From Opitutales bacterium (GTDB taxonomy: Bacteria; Verrucomicrobiota; Verrucomicrobiia; Opitutales; Coraliomargaritaceae), in the NCBI GenBank assembly GCA_018607135.1, contig JABBCA010000095.1:35569-99568 (forward strand): 64,000 nucleotides of DNA, given 5' to 3'. The position numbers were made by a program, and so were the translations under genes. The notes beneath the pieces are model-generated. The model searched no databases. It saw nothing but the letters and a program-made list of their open reading frames with translations, and had not been told where the DNA came from. This document shows, one piece after another, positions 61,388-64,000 of the stretch. Position 1 is the stretch's first letter. Each line of letters opens with the position of its first letter.

Positions 61388-62047
61388 ATGACACTAATTG
61401 TTTTAATTCTCATCCCTATGGCCGTTGGCCTATGGGCGCAAATGAAGGTCAAGAGCGCTTACGGTAAATACGTCCAAGTGCCGTCACGCGGCCGTATTAC
61501 TGGCCGCGAAGCCGCACGCGCAGTCATGGAAAGCGCAGGCATCCACGACGTCGAAATCGTGCAGTGCCACGGCGAACTCACCGATCACTACGACCCGACC
61601 AACAAGCGCCTCGCGCTCAGCGAAGCCAATTATCGCGGCTGCAGTCTTGCCGCACTCGGCGTTGCTGCCCACGAAGCTGGACACGCCATCCAGCACAAGC
61701 AAGAGTATGCCCCTTTAGGACTCCGAATGAAACTGGTGCCCATCACCGGCTTCGCTTCACAGTTTCTACCCATCATCATGTTTGGTGGCTTCTTCTTCGG
61801 CTACGGCCCGATCACGATCAACCTCGGCATCCTTGTCTATCTCGTGCTGACCGTCTTTCAGCTCGTCACCCTACCCGTAGAATTCGACGCAAGCAAGCGA
61901 GCCAAGGCACAACTCGTCGGCCTAGGAATCATCGACCAAGACGAGCTCGTAGGCGTCAACAAGACCCTCGACGCAGCCGCCTACACCTACGTAGCCGCCT
62001 TCGTCAGCAGCCTCGGCTGGTTGCTCTATTTCCTTTCGAAGCGATAG
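61388..62047 (+). CDS. Membrane zinc metallopeptidase, YugP/Zn_peptidase_2 family
   Basis: A 219-residue membrane protein with an N-terminal helix (LIVLILIPMAVGLWAQM), the zinc motif AAHEAGHAIQH in the middle, and two or three C-terminal helices (~120-160 and ~195-215). This is the YugP pattern. Its substrate is unknown; the zinc site faces the cytoplasm by prediction in the family. It is 97 bases after yceI and is followed by a strong terminator. Confidence 0.9.
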   Translation: MTLIVLILIPMAVGLWAQMKVKSAYGKYVQVPSRGRITGREAARAVMESAGIHDVEIVQCHGELTDHYDPTNKRLALSEANYRGCSLAALGVAAHEAGHAIQHKQEYAPLGLRMKLVPITGFASQFLPIIMFGGFFFGYGPITINLGILVYLVLTVFQLVTLPVEFDASKRAKAQLVGLGIIDQDELVGVNKTLDAAAYTYVAAFVSSLGWLLYFLSKR

Positions 62048-62071
62048 AAGTCAGACACTCTCAAACTTTCG

Positions 62072-62106
62072 CAGCCCGATTCATCAGAATCGGGCTGTTT
62101 TATTTT
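62072..62106 (+). terminator. Intrinsic terminator after the zinc metallopeptidase gene
   Basis: Arms CAGCCCGATTC / GAATCGGGCTG (11 bases, perfect) around a 4-base loop, then TTTTATTTTA, a canonical Rho-independent terminator 24 bases past the stop. Confidence 0.93.
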
Positions 62107-62174
62107 ACAATTTCTTAAGAGTATCACACTTGAGATTACGAAGATTATACCTAGGGTATTTTATCTATTCTATT

Positions 62175-63896
62175 ATGCTACCCTTTAATAAAATAATCCC
62201 ACTTCTTGGGATATTTCTGCTTCAAAAAGCAGGCATGGCCTACAAAACAGAAGTTAGGCACACCGAATTGGTGCAAGAATTAACCATGCGAGGGCTCGCA
62301 ATTCCGACAGGTGCTGGTGTGAGCGTCACTCAAGTCGAATTTCCTTTCAGTGGGGCCTCTTCCACAGACTATCTACCCAATTTAGCTAGTTCACAGTTTA
62401 CCGGTAAAACGATTATCGACCAATCGGGATCAGGCACCACATCAAGCCATGGAACGACAGTAGGCAATAATCTGTATGGAAACACCATATCCATGGCCCC
62501 CAATATCGTCGCAGTAGATGTCTACGACACAGGAGATTGGCAAGATAATCAAGGCTGGGAAACAGGAGACCCGTTCATCGAAACCAATCCACTACAAAAT
62601 CACAGCTGGGTGGGCTTCACCCTAAATGATGACGCTGCTGTGCGTATGGATTTCGCGGTCGAAAGAGATGGTTTCCTACCGATCGCTGGCATTTATAATT
62701 CAGATTTTGGGAATCAAGCCACCCCGAGCGATATTCCTGAAATTTACGGCAGTATTTATAATGGCATATCAGTAGGAGTCAGCGATGGCACACATCGAGC
62801 TGGAGTGACGCCAGCAACCTATGGGCCAGGCAGAACAAAGCCAGAGATCGTTGCTCCTAATAGCTTCACAAGTTTTGCGACTCCCTATGTCACAGCTGCT
62901 GCTGCTATGCTAATCGAGTCTGCTGGCATCGATCCCGATGCGAAAAAACAGCTAGTCCTGAAGGCCATCTTACTAGCTGCTGCGAATAAATCACCTTACA
63001 TCGACTGGGATCAAACCCCGTTACGCCCATTAGACGACATTTACGGAGCAGGAGAACTGGATGTGTATGAAAGCTATTTCATTCAACAAGCAGGCAAGCA
63101 GTCACCAGCCACAACGGTTAAAGAACGGGGCTGGAACATTGATAATTTAGGAAGCGGAAACTCACATAATTACAACATTTGGGTTCCCAATGGTTTCAAA
63201 CTTAGAAATTTATCAGCACTTATTACTTGGAACTTACCAGTCTCAGTAGCACTAGAACGGGTTCGAGGAAACCTAGTCAACGTATATAACGCAGGAAGTC
63301 TGGCGAACATGTCACTCTCTTTATCACAACAACCCTCAGGAGTTAGTCAAACAAGCGACAGTCTAGTCGACAATATTGAACACATTTGGTTGGATACTAG
63401 TGCCGAACTAAGCTCCGGCAACTATACACTAACGGTTACAACCAATAGCTCAACCACCTACGCAATCGCATGGCGAAGTGAACTCTATCAAGACTATTCT
63501 CTGTGGAAAACAACCGCTTTCACTACGACACCAATCGCCGACCAAGATTCTGAAGATGACCCTGAAAAAGACGGCATCCCCAACCTGCTCGAACAAGCAT
63601 TTGGCGGTAATCCAGAAATTGAAGACCTAAGTATTCTACCGACCAGCGAAACAGTCACCGAAGGAAACAGTCAGTATCTGCAGATCAGCTTTCGTAAACC
63701 TACACATGAAAATGGTCTCAGTTATACTGTTGAGACAGTTACTGAGTTAGATGACATATGGTCTAGTCAAGAAGCAGACGTTACTCTGCAAGCGATTGAG
63801 ACTCTACCAGATAATTTCGACCTCTACACCTATCGTAGAGTAGCCCCACTCGATAATCACGAAAAAGCATTTTTACGAGTCTCTATAGCGGACTAA
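62175..63896 (+). CDS. Secreted divergent S8-like (subtilisin fold) protein
   Basis: A 573-residue exported protein. After a short signal sequence (MLPFNKIIPLLGIFLLQKAG), the catalytic fold runs to ~320. The His motif is SSHGTTVG (His92), the oxyanion Asn lies in AGIYNSDFG (Asn175) and the Ser motif is TSFATPYV (Ser233). The Asp of the usual triad should lie in the strand AGVSVTQVE; it has Glu55 there instead. The C-terminal part has the DGIPNLLEQAFGGNP module and a beta domain, shared in type with the metalloprotease at 24191. It may be a protease with a Glu replacing Asp or a non-catalytic relative. The ATG at 62175 is chosen; a TTG at 62130 is less likely. A terminator precedes it. Confidence 0.75.
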   Translation: MLPFNKIIPLLGIFLLQKAGMAYKTEVRHTELVQELTMRGLAIPTGAGVSVTQVEFPFSGASSTDYLPNLASSQFTGKTIIDQSGSGTTSSHGTTVGNNLYGNTISMAPNIVAVDVYDTGDWQDNQGWETGDPFIETNPLQNHSWVGFTLNDDAAVRMDFAVERDGFLPIAGIYNSDFGNQATPSDIPEIYGSIYNGISVGVSDGTHRAGVTPATYGPGRTKPEIVAPNSFTSFATPYVTAAAAMLIESAGIDPDAKKQLVLKAILLAAANKSPYIDWDQTPLRPLDDIYGAGELDVYESYFIQQAGKQSPATTVKERGWNIDNLGSGNSHNYNIWVPNGFKLRNLSALITWNLPVSVALERVRGNLVNVYNAGSLANMSLSLSQQPSGVSQTSDSLVDNIEHIWLDTSAELSSGNYTLTVTTNSSTTYAIAWRSELYQDYSLWKTTAFTTTPIADQDSEDDPEKDGIPNLLEQAFGGNPEIEDLSILPTSETVTEGNSQYLQISFRKPTHENGLSYTVETVTELDDIWSSQEADVTLQAIETLPDNFDLYTYRRVAPLDNHEKAFLRVSIAD

Positions 63897-63945
63897 TCTT
63901 AAAGGCTTGACCCCAAACACACCCAAGCCATCGTTCGCATTTTTA

Positions 63946-64000
<55 letters not shown>

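Overview
The window looks like chromosomal DNA from a Verrucomicrobium, most likely class Opitutae (Puniceicoccales/Coraliomargarita- or Lentimonas-like). This is inferred from gene content and was not tested by any search. Four things support it. There is a five-gene secretin/PilM locus laid out like Akkermansia Amuc_1098-1102. Two large secreted proteases end in the 'DGxPxxxEYAxxxNP'-type C-terminal module common in this phylum. Iterated TTTCAG/CTGAAA intergenic repeats are present. Shine-Dalgarno sequences are weak or absent before many genes. Coding density is very high: no gap exceeds 300 bases, and several genes overlap.

Layout. 1-9.3 kb: a truncated, very large fusion of 2-oxoacid dehydrogenase E1alpha, E1beta and lipoyl-E2; a FIST sensory protein divergent from a hybrid histidine kinase (REC-PAS-PAS-HK-REC); glycerol kinase; a periplasmic thioredoxin-like protein; and D-aminoacyl-tRNA deacylase. 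9.4-24.2 kb: a PAS-PP2C phosphatase, RsmE, PolX, menE-menC, guaB divergent from menC, purA with an NTF2-like gene, YjbQ, a UbiB-like kinase, a phasin-like protein and an STT3-like membrane glycosyltransferase. 24.2-35.7 kb: a 1460-residue secreted metalloprotease with tandem pre-peptidase repeats, then the type IV pilus-like operon (Amuc_1102-like protein, fused PilM-PilN, PilO-like protein, PilP-like protein, secretin). 35.8-49.7 kb: NUDIX hydrolase, recF, cysteine desulfurase, a TPR-LysM lipoprotein, a second RsmE, an RhlE-type helicase, tamB-tamA, MgtC, gluQ and mscS. 49.7-54.4 kb is the most accessory-looking part: a LysE-like exporter, a CcoI/FixI-like membrane protein that has lost all catalytic ATPase domains, a BLUF photoreceptor, ChrA, and a receiver protein with a degenerate NtrC-type AAA+ domain. 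54.5-64 kb: ftsH-tilS, queA, an ECF sigma/anti-sigma/YceI operon, a YugP-type zinc peptidase, a divergent subtilase, and the start of a tRNA-Pro(GGG).

Most genes serve housekeeping roles: purine synthesis, menaquinone, tRNA/rRNA modification and outer-membrane biogenesis. Signalling is over-represented, and in several proteins the canonical catalytic residue is missing. These are a receiver with Glu in place of Asp, an AAA+ domain without Walker B and GAFTGA, a P-type ATPase without A/P/N domains, and a subtilase with Glu at the Asp position. These remodelled proteins and the single-chain E1-E2 fusion are the best candidates for undescribed biology. No CRISPR array, insertion sequence, prophage or riboswitch was seen.
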